This document shows positions 32,428 to 40,781 of a DNA stretch of 64,000 nt, piece after piece. How positions within the stretch are numbered: position 1 is the stretch's first letter; each line of letters starts with the position of its first letter. The notes under the pieces were generated by a model that had not been told where the DNA came from, did no database searches, and worked only from the letters and a program-made list of their open reading frames with translations. The stretch is from Solidesulfovibrio magneticus RS-1 (GTDB taxonomy: Bacteria; Desulfobacterota; Desulfovibrionia; Desulfovibrionales; Desulfovibrionaceae), in NCBI RefSeq assembly GCF_000010665.1, contig NC_012796.1, forward strand, positions 3,749,501 through 3,813,500, read 5' to 3'. Position numbers and translations under genes: made by a program.

Positions 32428-32491
32428 ATCCCCCTCCTCACTCCCACTCCATCCCCTCTCCCTACCCCCTCTCCACTCCCCTCACCTCCCC

Positions 32492-33649
32492 CTACGCCTT
32501 CTCCCCGGCGGCGAAGCCCGAGGCATAGGCCCAGTGGAGGTTGTAGCCGCCCAGGCGGCCGGTGACATCAAGGAGTTCGCCGATGACGTACAGGCCGGGC
32601 ACGGACGCGGCTTCGAGGGTTTTGGAGGAGATGGCGGCGGTATCGACGCCGCCGATGGTGACTTCGGCCTTGGCGTAGCCTTCGGCCCGGGCCGGGGTGA
32701 AGGGGAAGGCGGCGAGCTTGTCGGCCAGGGCGCGGCGGGCCTTGGGCGAAAGCCCGGCCACGGGGCCGGTGAGCGAAAGTATGTCGGCCAGGGCCAAGGC
32801 CAGACGCTTGGGCAGCAGCCGGGCGAGGGCGTTTTTCACTTCCAGGCGCGGGTTTTCGGCCAGGGCGGCCTCGACGTCGCAGCCGGGCAGGAAATTGATG
32901 GCAAGCGCGCCTTCGCGCCAGAACATGGAGGCGTCAAGGACAGCCGGGCCCGACACGCCCTTGTGGGTGAAAAGCAGGCTCCCGGCCGCCTCGCCCGCGC
33001 CGCGTATGGCCACGGGCAGGGACACGCCGGACAGGTCGCGGCACAGCGCGGCCAGATCCGGGCCGGCTAGAAGCGGTGTGAGGCCCGGCAAAAGCGGCGT
33101 GACGGCAAGGCCAAAGCGCCGGGCCAGGACGTAGCCAAAGTCCGTGGCCCCGATGCCCGGCCAGGATTTGCCGCCAAGGGCCAGCACCAGCGAGGCGGCA
33201 CGCACCGGGCCGGCGCTGGTTTCGACCACGAACACGTCGCCGTCTTTGCGGGCTTCGCGGATGGTCGCGCCGGTCATGAAACGCGCCCCGACCTGCCTGG
33301 CTTCGGCTTCGAGGAACCGCACCAGCCGGATCGCGCCATCAACGCAGAAATGCTTGCCGTTGTCCTCTTCCCGGGTAGCCACGCCGCCGCCGTGAATCCA
33401 GTCGAGGAATTCCCAGGGCGAGAGCCGGGCCAGGGCGGACTTGACGAAATGCGGATTGCCGCAAACATAGTCCGAGGGCCGGATGTCGATGTTGGTGCAA
33501 TTGGCCCGGCCGCCGCCGGCCGCCAGCACTTTGCGGGCGATCTTGTTGCCGTGATCGATAAGGACCACGGAGCGTCCGCGCCGGCCGCAGCCGATGGCGC
33601 AGCACAGCCCCGACGCTCCGGCCCCCAGGATGGCGACATCGACCTGCAT
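32492..33649 (-). CDS. HI0933/YhiN-family flavoprotein
   Basis: 385 aa. The ATG at 33649 has AGGAG seven bases upstream. The N-terminal FAD-binding motif is VAILGAGASGLCCAIGCGRRG, followed by the family signature ARKVLAAGGGRANCTN. GKSWPGIGATDFGYVLARRFG and the C-terminal VPGLYVIGELLDVTGRLGGYNLHWAYASGFAAG also match the NAD(P)/FAD-dependent oxidoreductase family of HI0933. Its substrate is unknown in all organisms I know of. It is monocistronic, with dispersed hairpin elements on both sides. Confidence 0.9.
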   Translation of the reverse strand: MQVDVAILGAGASGLCCAIGCGRRGRSVVLIDHGNKIARKVLAAGGGRANCTNIDIRPSDYVCGNPHFVKSALARLSPWEFLDWIHGGGVATREEDNGKHFCVDGAIRLVRFLEAEARQVGARFMTGATIREARKDGDVFVVETSAGPVRAASLVLALGGKSWPGIGATDFGYVLARRFGLAVTPLLPGLTPLLAGPDLAALCRDLSGVSLPVAIRGAGEAAGSLLFTHKGVSGPAVLDASMFWREGALAINFLPGCDVEAALAENPRLEVKNALARLLPKRLALALADILSLTGPVAGLSPKARRALADKLAAFPFTPARAEGYAKAEVTIGGVDTAAISSKTLEAASVPGLYVIGELLDVTGRLGGYNLHWAYASGFAAGEKA

Positions 33650-33673
33650 GGTTGCTCCTTTTGAGGATAAGAT

Positions 33674-33712
33674 GCCTCCGGCGGCCGGGGGCCTGAGGCC
33701 CCCGGACCCCCC
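33674..33712 (+). repeat. Dispersed intergenic hairpin element, copy 3
   Basis: GCCTCCGGCGGC, the stem CCGGGGGCC-TGA-GGCCCCCGG and ACCCCCC. It lies 24 bases upstream of the flavoprotein start. Confidence 0.75.
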
Positions 33713-33784
33713 AAATGGGTAGGGGGGGTGCAACAAGCGCCGGAGTGGTTGCGGGCCGGCCCACGTGACGGAGGCACGCCCCTG

Positions 33785-34177
33785 ATGTCAAGAACTCCCG
33801 AGGAAAAAGCCATCCTGGCCGCCGGCGTCGCCGCTTTCAACAACGGCCGCTATTTCGCGTGCCACGAAATCCTCGAAGCCCTCTGGCTGCCCGACGTCTC
33901 CCCCGAGCGCGATCTCCTCAAAGGCCTCATTCAGGTCGCCGCCGGCCTGCACCACCAAAAAAACGGCAACTTGCGGGGTTGCCGCAAGCTGCTTCTCCGG
34001 GCTACGCAACTCCTGACACCCTACTCCCCGGCCGGAGCGGACCTCGACATCGCCGGGCTTCTGGGCGAGGTCGCCGTGGCCCTGGCGTTTTGCCAATCCG
34101 CCGCGCCCGGCGACCCGCTGCCCCCAGCCCTTGTCCCGCGCCTGCGACCGGCCGGCCAAGACCCAAGGAGCGACTGA
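33785..34177 (+). CDS. DUF309 domain protein
   Basis: 130 aa from the ATG at 33785, with GGAGG about ten bases upstream. The helical DUF309 signature is clear: AAFNNGRYFACHEILEALWL, then RDLLKGLIQVAAGLHHQKNGN and RGCRKLLLRATQLL. The conserved His-Glu pair (CHE) and the second His suggest a metal or ligand site, but no activity is known for the family. Its stop overlaps the start of the VOC gene (TGATG), so the two are translated together. Confidence 0.85.
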   Translation: MSRTPEEKAILAAGVAAFNNGRYFACHEILEALWLPDVSPERDLLKGLIQVAAGLHHQKNGNLRGCRKLLLRATQLLTPYSPAGADLDIAGLLGEVAVALAFCQSAAPGDPLPPALVPRLRPAGQDPRSD

Positions 34178-34626
34178 TGGCCATTCGTTACGTCCACACC
34201 AATTGCATCGCCCGCGACTGGCGCGCCCTGGCCGCCTTCTACGTGCGCCTTTTCGACTGCAAACCCGTGCCCCCCGAACGCGACCTCTCCGGCGACTGGC
34301 TCGATGCCGCGACCGGCGTCAAGGACTCCCACATCACCGGCGTCCACCTTCGCCTGCCCGGACACGGCGATACCGGCCCCACCCTGGAGATATTTGCCTA
34401 CGACGCCGTCACCGACCGCCCCGACGTCGCCGCCAACACCCCCGGCTTTGCCCACATTGCCTTTCTCGTAGACGACGTGGCGGCCATGGCCGAGGAAGTG
34501 CTGGCCGCCGGCGGCTCGGCCGTGGGCGAACTGGCCAGCCGCGACGTGCCGGGCGTGGGACGCCTGGAATTTCGGTACATGCGCGACCCCGAAGGCAACA
34601 TGGTTGAATTGTTGTGCTGGAAATGA
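34177..34626 (+). CDS. VOC (glyoxalase/dioxygenase) superfamily protein
   Basis: 149 aa. The ATG at 34177 overlaps the DUF309 stop and has AAGGAG seven bases upstream. Two beta-alpha-beta-beta-beta modules are visible: the first begins IRYVHTNCIARDWRALAAFY and the second PGFAHIAFLVDDVAAMAEEV, closing with YMRDPEGNMVELLCW, whose Glu is the usual metal ligand. His in YVHTN and HIAF are the other candidate ligands. Members include glyoxalase I, dioxygenases and resistance proteins; the substrate here is unknown. Confidence 0.85.
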   Translation: MAIRYVHTNCIARDWRALAAFYVRLFDCKPVPPERDLSGDWLDAATGVKDSHITGVHLRLPGHGDTGPTLEIFAYDAVTDRPDVAANTPGFAHIAFLVDDVAAMAEEVLAAGGSAVGELASRDVPGVGRLEFRYMRDPEGNMVELLCWK

Positions 34627-34657
34627 GGGAGAGAAATAAGAGAAAAGACGAAAAGAG

Positions 34658-34696
34658 GCCTCCGGCGGCTGGGGGCCTGAGGCCCCCAGACCCCCC
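34658..34696 (+). repeat. Dispersed intergenic hairpin element, copy 4
   Basis: GCCTCCGGCGGC, the stem CTGGGGGCC-TGA-GGCCCCCAG and ACCCCCC, with the tail GAATGGAAGAAAGGGGG. It lies 32 bases past the VOC stop, between convergent genes. Confidence 0.75.
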
Positions 34697-34716
34697 GAAT
34701 GGAAGAAAGGGGGATG

Positions 34717-35706
34717 CTACAAAGCGGCGTAAAATTCGACAGGGGCGAGTTCGGTGGACTCGAACCAGCCGCGCTGGGTCAGATGGCGGCGGATGTCCTG
34801 GCACAGCTCGCACTTGTTGACGTAGCCGCCGGGGAGAGGCTGATACTCCTCCAGGGCGGCGGCGTATTCGTAAAAGCCGCTGATGCCGGACTCGGCCAGG
34901 GTGGTGAGGATGGGATAGCGCTCGGGGTCCAGGGGCGCGCCCAGATCGTCCACCCGGCAGGCCAAGCCCGAACACAGCCCGGGCACGTAGTCGCCGTAAA
35001 GGTCCATGTGGAAATGGCTGGCGTCGGCCAGCTCCCGCCGGCAGTCGGCCGAGGCCTCGGCCAGGATGGCCTCCACGGGTTTGCGCCCAAGGACCGGCGC
35101 GAAGAGATCAAATGCCCGGCCGCCCAGATGAATCCAGGTGCGACGCAGGATCTCGGCCGGATAGTTCGGCCCGAAGCGCTCGAGATAGGCGGCAAACGGA
35201 TGGGTCGCCTCGGGGTCGAAGGCCTGCACGTCGGCCAGAAAATGCTCCTGCCAGGGAAACACAGCCACCCCGGCCGTCCGGGCCGCCTCAAGGACGCCCA
35301 GGGTCTTTCGCAACGGCACAAAACCGTTGTGCATGGGGCTTAGCGACACCAAAAGCGAAGACAGGCCCATGGCGCGCAACTCGGTTAACAGCTCCACGGC
35401 TTCATCGGCGTCGTCGTACCACGAGGCGCTGGTTTCCACATATTCCAGATGCATTCCGGTCTCGGCCGCCGCCGCCAGCACCCCGGCCAGCCCCAGGGGA
35501 TCGGCCAGGGGTTCGCCGCCGCCCACATGCATGGACGCGCAGCCCAGGGACAGCGCCTTGGCGAAGCAGGCCGCCGCCATCTCCTGGCTCACGTAATCCG
35601 GCGACCGGCCCGGTCCGCCGCGATACAGGCAGTGCGGGCAGGCGCTTTGGCACTGGTAGGTGGCGATAAGCCCCCCCGAGCGCAGGCGGTCGACGTGAAG
35701 CGTCAT
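34717..35706 (-). CDS. Radical SAM protein
   Basis: 329 aa from an ATG at 35706. The iron-sulfur motif is C19-x3-C23-x2-C26 in YQCQSACPHCLYRG, followed by the SAM-binding MHVGGGEPLADP. Further cysteines lie in GLCSGLACRVDD and, near the end, KCELCQDIRRHL, which could bind an auxiliary cluster. The region between is rich in His and aromatic residues. No peptide substrate or maturase partner gene is seen. It is followed at ten bases by bcp upstream on the same strand, so it may be the last gene of the SLT-bcp transcript. Confidence 0.85.
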   Translation of the reverse strand: MTLHVDRLRSGGLIATYQCQSACPHCLYRGGPGRSPDYVSQEMAAACFAKALSLGCASMHVGGGEPLADPLGLAGVLAAAAETGMHLEYVETSASWYDDADEAVELLTELRAMGLSSLLVSLSPMHNGFVPLRKTLGVLEAARTAGVAVFPWQEHFLADVQAFDPEATHPFAAYLERFGPNYPAEILRRTWIHLGGRAFDLFAPVLGRKPVEAILAEASADCRRELADASHFHMDLYGDYVPGLCSGLACRVDDLGAPLDPERYPILTTLAESGISGFYEYAAALEEYQPLPGGYVNKCELCQDIRRHLTQRGWFESTELAPVEFYAAL

Positions 35707-35715
35707 GGAAAGGGC

Positions 35716-36204
35716 CTAGCTCCCGGCCAGTTCGGCCAGGGCGGCCAGCACCGTTTCGGCATGGCCGGCGGCCTTGGCCACCTGGCCCCAGGATTTGCGG
35801 ACCACGCCCTTGGGGTCAATAAGGAAGGTGGAGCGCACCGTGCCGATGCAGGCCTTGCCGCAGACTTTCTTCTCACGCCAGGCCCCGTAGGCGGCCAGCG
35901 TCGTCGTCTCCGGGTCGGAAAGCAAGGTCACGGTCAGCTCGTGCTTGTCGATGAACTTGCGGTGGCTGGCCGGCTTGTCGCGGCTCACGCCGACCACGTC
36001 CGCGCCAAGGGCCAGAAACCGCGGCAAAAGCCCGGAAAATTCCACGGCCTCGGTGGTGCAGCCGCTGGTGGAGTCCTTGGGATAAAAATAGAGCACCAGC
36101 CACCGGCCGGTATAGTCGGCCAGGGAATGGACGCGGCCTTCGGCGTCGGGCAGGGAAAAGTCCGGGGCCGGGCTGCCCTCGGCGGGCCAGGGGGCGTCGC
36201 TCAT
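35716..36204 (-). CDS. bcp: Peroxiredoxin, Bcp type
   Basis: 162 aa. The start overlaps the stop of the transglycosylase gene by four bases (ATGA). The thioredoxin fold shows APDFSLPDAEGRVHSLADY and the peroxidatic Cys in YPKDSTSGCTTEAVEF. In Bcp proteins a Pro usually stands where the Ser of TSGC is here. VVGVSRDKPASHRKFIDKHEL and FLIDPKGVVRKSW complete the family pattern. It reduces hydrogen peroxide and organic peroxides in the cytoplasm, useful for an anaerobe meeting oxygen. Confidence 0.9.
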   Translation of the reverse strand: MSDAPWPAEGSPAPDFSLPDAEGRVHSLADYTGRWLVLYFYPKDSTSGCTTEAVEFSGLLPRFLALGADVVGVSRDKPASHRKFIDKHELTVTLLSDPETTTLAAYGAWREKKVCGKACIGTVRSTFLIDPKGVVRKSWGQVAKAAGHAETVLAALAELAGS

Positions 36205-36917
36205 GGCTTCTCCGTCTTGGCCGGCCCGGCGTCGCCGGCGACCAGTTTCTGGTGAATCACGCCGATCCCCTCGTCGGGGTAACGCAGGCGCAGCATGAAA
36301 TAGCGGTCCACGACCTTCAGGACATAGTCCTTGGTTTCGTCGTAAGGCGGCACGCCGCCGTGCTTGGCCACCGCGCCGGGGCCGGCGTTGTAGGCGGCCA
36401 AGGCCATGACTTCGGTCTGAAACTTGTCGAGCATGGCACGAAGATATTGCGTTCCGGCGGCGATGTTGCGCTCGGGATTAAATGGTTCGGTAAGCCCGAG
36501 CAGCTTCTGGGTGTCGGGCATGATCTGCATGAGCCCCTGCGCCCCCTTGGGCGAAACGGCGCACGCGTTGAACCGCGACTCCTGCTCGATGAGCGCATAG
36601 ACCAGCCGGGGGTCCAGGCCGTGCTTTTTGCTGTAGCTGTTGACCCAACCGAGCAGCTTGGCGTCGGCGATGACTTCCGGGTATTTGCAGCCAACGGTTT
36701 TCTTGTCGGAAAATTTGTGCCCGGCCTGACGCAAGGCGGCGTCGCGCCGGCCGGCGGCCACGGGATCGGGCAGGCCGATGCCGTGGATCTCGGTAGACGC
36801 GGCCATGGGCGCGGTGACGATCCGAGGCGCGGCGGCGGCCAAGGCCATGCCGCCCCAAAGGGCTCCAAGCGCCAGGGCCAGAGCAGCCCCAAAGAAAAAA
36901 GGTCTCGCTGGACGCAT
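36201..36917 (-). CDS. Lytic murein transglycosylase (SLT domain)
   Basis: 238 aa with an N-terminal signal sequence (FFFGAALALALGALWGGMALA). The SLT core runs from about residue 88: LDPRLVYALIEQESRFNACAVS, with the catalytic Glu in EQES, then KGAQGLMQIMPDTQKLLGL and the substrate-groove motif MALAAYNAGPGAVAKHGGVPPY. It cleaves peptidoglycan strands in the periplasm to the anhydro form. It overlaps bcp. A role in cell-wall opening for an envelope machine is possible but not shown. Confidence 0.9.
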   Translation of the reverse strand: MRPARPFFFGAALALALGALWGGMALAAAAPRIVTAPMAASTEIHGIGLPDPVAAGRRDAALRQAGHKFSDKKTVGCKYPEVIADAKLLGWVNSYSKKHGLDPRLVYALIEQESRFNACAVSPKGAQGLMQIMPDTQKLLGLTEPFNPERNIAAGTQYLRAMLDKFQTEVMALAAYNAGPGAVAKHGGVPPYDETKDYVLKVVDRYFMLRLRYPDEGIGVIHQKLVAGDAGPAKTEKP

Positions 36918-36962
36918 CCTCTGCTCCCTACCCCGGAAGCCGGGGTTTTACAAGGAAGGCGA

Positions 36963-38564
36963 TCAGCGAACCTGCCGCCGCCACCGGTCCAGGGTGTCGG
37001 CGATAAACCCCTTGTCGTTACACGGCGCGCTCCAGACCTCGGAAAAACGGGCCGTGTCGCTTTGCGGCCGTTCCTCGGCCGCCAGATCGCGCAGCCGGAT
37101 GCGCATGGGCACAGGCACGCCCTCGCCCACGGCCACGGCTTCCTGGGTGCGCAGGGCCGGCAGGGCCGCCAGCAGGCCGGCGGCGTTTTCCGGCATGGCC
37201 CGGCGCACAAAGAGCTGGTCCTGTTCGTTGCTCATGCGCAGGGCGAAAAGCGTATTGACCTGGGACAGCACGGTTTCGGAAATCTCCGACGGCCGCTGGG
37301 TGACCAGCCCCAGGGACACGCCGTACTTGCGGCCCTCCTTGGCGATGCGCGACAGCGCCCGGCGGGTGGGGGCAAAGGCGTCCGCGCCGTCGCGGGGCAC
37401 GTAGCGATGCGCCTCCTCGCACACCAGCAGCACCGGCACGCCCTGGCCGCGCCGGGTCCACAGGGCGAAGTCGAAGATGAGCCGGCACAGCACCGAGACG
37501 ACCACGTCCACGATTTCGGCCGGCACGCCGGCCAGGTTGAAGATGGTCATGGGCCGGCCGCCGCCCGGCAGGCGCAGATAGCGCGACAGCAGCTCGCCCA
37601 TGACGTCCTCGATGGTCAGCTGGCCGAACATGAAGGCAAACCGCCGGTCGCGGCGCAGGGCGTCGATGCGGGTGGTCAGGCGCAGATAGGGAATGGAGCT
37701 TTCGGGTTTGTCGAGCTTGCCCATGCCGACCTTGAGCAGTTCGGCCACCCGGGCCAGGCGGTAGGGAACAGGCGTGTCGATGGTCAGCCCGGCCTCGTCC
37801 GCGCTATTTCCTGTGCCGCCCCCTGCCCCGCCGCGCAGATATTCGGCCTTGGCCGTCATTACGCAGTCCTTGAGGATGTTGGCCTCGACCTCCCGGTAGG
37901 GCTGGCCGGCGCTGCAAAAGACCTGGGTCAGCTCCTCGAAGTCCAGCAGCCAATAGGGCAGCGACAGGGTGTCCGGGGTGACCAGCTCGGCCATGTCGCC
38001 AAAGGCGGCGGCGTATTCGTCGTGGGGGTCCAGGAGCACGATGTGGCCGTCGCGGTGGGCGGTCAGCACCGAGCGCAGCAGCACGGCCACGGTGCAGGAC
38101 TTGCCCGAGCCGGTGGTGCCCAGGACGGCGAAATGCTTGCCGAGAAAATCGTCCACCACCACATAGGCCGGCACGTCCGGGTCCTGGTGCAGCGCGCCCA
38201 CGGCCACGCTCGACTTGGTCGGCTTGGCGTAGATGCGGACCAGATCGGCGCTCTCGGCCAGACGCACCGTGGCGCCCAGGCGAGGGCTGTGGGATACGCC
38301 GCGTTGGAAGGCAAACGCCTCGGTCTCCTGCCCGGGGCTTTCGCCGAGAAGCGCCAGTTGGGCCAGATGGCGGTCATGGGCCGAGGCCGCCTCTCCCGGA
38401 GCCGGGGTGGACAGGGATTGCACCAGCCCGAAGACCATGGAGCGCGGCGAAGGGATCACGACCATGGCCCCCACGGCCACGTCGCCATAGGCTTCGGGGG
38501 CAAGCACCACCGTGGCCTGCGCCCCTTCCACGGCCGCCACATAACCGATGGCCCGTCGTTCCAT
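36963..38564 (-). CDS. HerA-like hexameric ATPase
   Basis: 533 aa. An N-terminal HAS-barrel-like region (RAIGYVAAVEGAQATVVL) precedes a DUF87/FtsK-HerA ATPase. Walker A is VLGTTGSGKSCTVAVLLRS (about residue 148) and Walker B is VLLVCEEAHRYVP. The arginine-finger region VTQRPSEISETVLSQVNTLFALRM is typical of HerA, the DNA translocase that works with NurA in archaea and some bacteria. No NurA or SIR2 partner lies beside it, so a two-gene defence or repair unit is not apparent. A dispersed hairpin element lies directly upstream. Confidence 0.85.
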   Translation of the reverse strand: MERRAIGYVAAVEGAQATVVLAPEAYGDVAVGAMVVIPSPRSMVFGLVQSLSTPAPGEAASAHDRHLAQLALLGESPGQETEAFAFQRGVSHSPRLGATVRLAESADLVRIYAKPTKSSVAVGALHQDPDVPAYVVVDDFLGKHFAVLGTTGSGKSCTVAVLLRSVLTAHRDGHIVLLDPHDEYAAAFGDMAELVTPDTLSLPYWLLDFEELTQVFCSAGQPYREVEANILKDCVMTAKAEYLRGGAGGGTGNSADEAGLTIDTPVPYRLARVAELLKVGMGKLDKPESSIPYLRLTTRIDALRRDRRFAFMFGQLTIEDVMGELLSRYLRLPGGGRPMTIFNLAGVPAEIVDVVVSVLCRLIFDFALWTRRGQGVPVLLVCEEAHRYVPRDGADAFAPTRRALSRIAKEGRKYGVSLGLVTQRPSEISETVLSQVNTLFALRMSNEQDQLFVRRAMPENAAGLLAALPALRTQEAVAVGEGVPVPMRIRLRDLAAEERPQSDTARFSEVWSAPCNDKGFIADTLDRWRRQVR

Positions 38565-38591
38565 ACCTGTTCTCCCTTGCCCCCATTGCGG

Positions 38592-38633
38592 GAGGGTCCG
38601 GGAGGGGGTTACCCCCTCCCGGCCGCCGGAGGC
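38592..38633 (-). repeat. Dispersed intergenic hairpin element, copy 5
   Basis: On the minus strand: GCCTCCGGCGG, the stem CCGGGAGGGGG/CCCCCTCCCGG and ACCC. It begins 4 bases past the stop of the hybrid kinase gene and lies before the HerA gene. The stem is changed on both sides together, which keeps the pairing. Confidence 0.75.
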
Positions 38634-38636
38634 ATC

Positions 38637-40751
38637 CTATTTCTTCTCCGCCAAGGCCGCCTCGATGGCGGCAGCCAGATCACGGCGCAGCACGGGTTTG
38701 AGGAGCAGTTCGCGGATGCCGATGGCCCGGGCCGCTTCCGGACTCATGGTTTCGCTAAAGCCGGTGAGCATGAGTACCGGCAGGTCAGGACGTGCGGCCA
38801 GGGCGGCCTTGGCCAGTTCCGCCCCGGCCAGGCCGGGCATGTTCTGGTCGGTGATAAGCAGGTCGAACTCGCCCGGCCGCTCGCGCAAGAGCGTCAGGGC
38901 TTGCCGGGAGTCGGTCAAAGCCGTGGCCGTGTAGCCCAGGGATTCCAGGAGTTCGCGGCCGATCTCGGCCAGGGCCTGCTCGTCATCGACCAAAAGCACT
39001 CGGGCGCGGCCTCGGGCCGGATCGGCCAGGGCGGCGGCCGGCGCGTCGCCGCCGCCGGACGCGTCCGGGGCCAGGGGCAGATAGACGTCGAAAAGCGCCC
39101 CGCCGCCGGCCACGTTTTTGACCTTGATCTCGCCCTTGTACTTGCGCACCACGCCATGGGCCACGGACAGGCCCATGCCGGTGCCCTCGCCAGGCTTTTT
39201 GGTGGTGAAGAAGGGATCGAACACCCGTTCGATGATGTCGGCCGCAATGCCCGGCCCGGTGTCGCGCACCCACAGGTGCAGGCACTGACTCGGCCCGGAC
39301 TCCGCCGGCAGGGGACAGGCGGCGGCGGGCAGTTCCTCCAGCCCGACTTCCAGCAAGCCGCCGGTTTCGCGCATGGCGTGGGCGGCGTTGCCGCACAGGT
39401 TCATAATGATCTGCTGGATCTGGGACGGTTCGGCCAGGACGGCGTCGCGGCCGGGCCGGATGACCTCGCGGATCTCCACGGCGATGGGCACGGTGGCCCG
39501 GATGAGCTTGAGGGTTTCCTTGACCAGGGGCCCGACGTGCAGGCGGTTGGCCTGTTCGTCGGTTTGCCGGCTAAAGGACAGGATTTGCAGCACAAGATCC
39601 CGGGCGCGGCGGCTAGCGGACAGGATATGCCCCACCCGGCGCGACAAGGGCGTGTCCGGCGCGGCCTCGCCTTCGATCATCTCGGCAAAACCCATGATGA
39701 TGCCGAGGATGTTGTTGAAATCGTGGGCGATGCCGCCGGCCAGGGTGCCGATGGCTTCCATCTTCTGGCTCTGGAGCAGGCGGCGTTCGAGATTTTTGCG
39801 TTCGGTGACGTCGTGGGCCACGAAGACCGTGGCCAGGGGCGCGTCGTCGGCGTGAGTGAGCGGCGAGGCGGTGATGAGGAATTCGCCGCGAAGGCGCGGC
39901 ACGCTCAGTTCCTTGGAGTGGTAGCGGCCGTCGGTCATGGCCAGGACGGCGGCGCTGATTTCCCCGGGCCGGGTTTCGTCATCGAAGACAAAGGTGCAGG
40001 GCCGGCCCACCACCTCCCGGGGGGCCAGGCCCAGGCGGTGGGCCATGGCCAGGTTGAGGCGGCGCACGGAGTGGTCGCGGTCGATGACCACCACCAGATC
40101 CTGGACCGAATCAAAGATGCCTTCCCATTCCCGCTTGGCCGATTCGATGAGCTGGGTGACGCGTTCGCGTTCGTCGATCTCCCGGGTCAGCTTGCGATTG
40201 GCGGCGGCCAGGGCGGCGGTGCGCTCGTAGACCAGGGTTTCCAGGCGGCCCTTGAGGGCCTTGAAATCCCGCTCGGCCCGCCATTTGGCGCACAGCGAAG
40301 TGGCGAATTGCAGGATTTCCTGGGGATGGAAGGGCTTTTGGATGTAGAGGAGCTTGTCGATGGGCGGCACGCGCCGGGCGATGGTCAGGGGATCGACGTC
40401 GGTGAAGGCCGTGACCACCACGATCTGCACGCCCGGATCAATGGCGCGGATCTCTTCGGCGGCGGCCAGGCCGCCGCGTCCGGGCGGCATCCGCACGTCG
40501 ATGAAGGCCACGGCGTAGGGCCGGTTCTCCCGAGCAGCCACGCGGAAGGCTTCCACCGCCTCCTCGCCCTGGCGGCAAAGCGTCAGCTCGAAAGTTTGGT
40601 CGCCAATCGAGGCGTCGCCGCCGAGGCTGTCGAGGCCGCCGAGGATATCGTCGGTGGGAGCCAGGATTTCGGTGAAAAGATCGAGAATGCGCGGCTCATC
40701 GTCGGCGATAAGCACCCGCATCAATTCCTGGCGCGTCTCCCCGGCTCCCAT
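38637..40751 (-). CDS. Hybrid histidine kinase with receivers at both ends
   Basis: 704 aa. The ATG at 40751 has AAGGAG six bases upstream. Order: receiver (LIADDEPRILDLFTEIL, phospho-Asp in VAFIDVRMPPGRG), coiled coil, PAS domain (about 215-330), HisKA of the NtrB type (GGIAHDFNNILGIIMGFAEM), HATPase (NLCGNAAHAMRE, DTGPGIA, GTGMGLSVAHG) and a C-terminal receiver (LLVDDEQALAE, LLITDQNMPGLAG). No membrane segment or signal peptide is seen, so it is cytoplasmic and may itself be driven by another kinase through its N-terminal receiver. It is just downstream of the TPR lipoprotein gene of the pilus locus. Confidence 0.9.
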   Translation of the reverse strand: MGAGETRQELMRVLIADDEPRILDLFTEILAPTDDILGGLDSLGGDASIGDQTFELTLCRQGEEAVEAFRVAARENRPYAVAFIDVRMPPGRGGLAAAEEIRAIDPGVQIVVVTAFTDVDPLTIARRVPPIDKLLYIQKPFHPQEILQFATSLCAKWRAERDFKALKGRLETLVYERTAALAAANRKLTREIDERERVTQLIESAKREWEGIFDSVQDLVVVIDRDHSVRRLNLAMAHRLGLAPREVVGRPCTFVFDDETRPGEISAAVLAMTDGRYHSKELSVPRLRGEFLITASPLTHADDAPLATVFVAHDVTERKNLERRLLQSQKMEAIGTLAGGIAHDFNNILGIIMGFAEMIEGEAAPDTPLSRRVGHILSASRRARDLVLQILSFSRQTDEQANRLHVGPLVKETLKLIRATVPIAVEIREVIRPGRDAVLAEPSQIQQIIMNLCGNAAHAMRETGGLLEVGLEELPAAACPLPAESGPSQCLHLWVRDTGPGIAADIIERVFDPFFTTKKPGEGTGMGLSVAHGVVRKYKGEIKVKNVAGGGALFDVYLPLAPDASGGGDAPAAALADPARGRARVLLVDDEQALAEIGRELLESLGYTATALTDSRQALTLLRERPGEFDLLITDQNMPGLAGAELAKAALAARPDLPVLMLTGFSETMSPEAARAIGIRELLLKPVLRRDLAAAIEAALAEKK

Positions 40752-40781
40752 GGTAACTCCTTCCCGTCGAGGGCGTGCGGA

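Larger units (their letters stand above)
32112..32491. other. Hairpin-rich gap between bioB and the flavoprotein gene
   Basis: 380 bases between convergent genes with no coding sequence. It holds five separate inverted repeats in order: GCGGGC-TCT-GCCCGC (32122-32136), a REP-like hairpin (32142-32162), a 25-bp perfect stem (32195-32252), a 33-bp stem (32261-32329) and a dispersed element (32391-32427). Confidence 0.85.

Noticed and set aside
36963-38564. HerA-like ATPase as part of a HerA-based phage-defence unit
   Set aside because: No NurA, SIR2 or DUF4297 partner lies beside it. The neighbours are a transglycosylase and a kinase.
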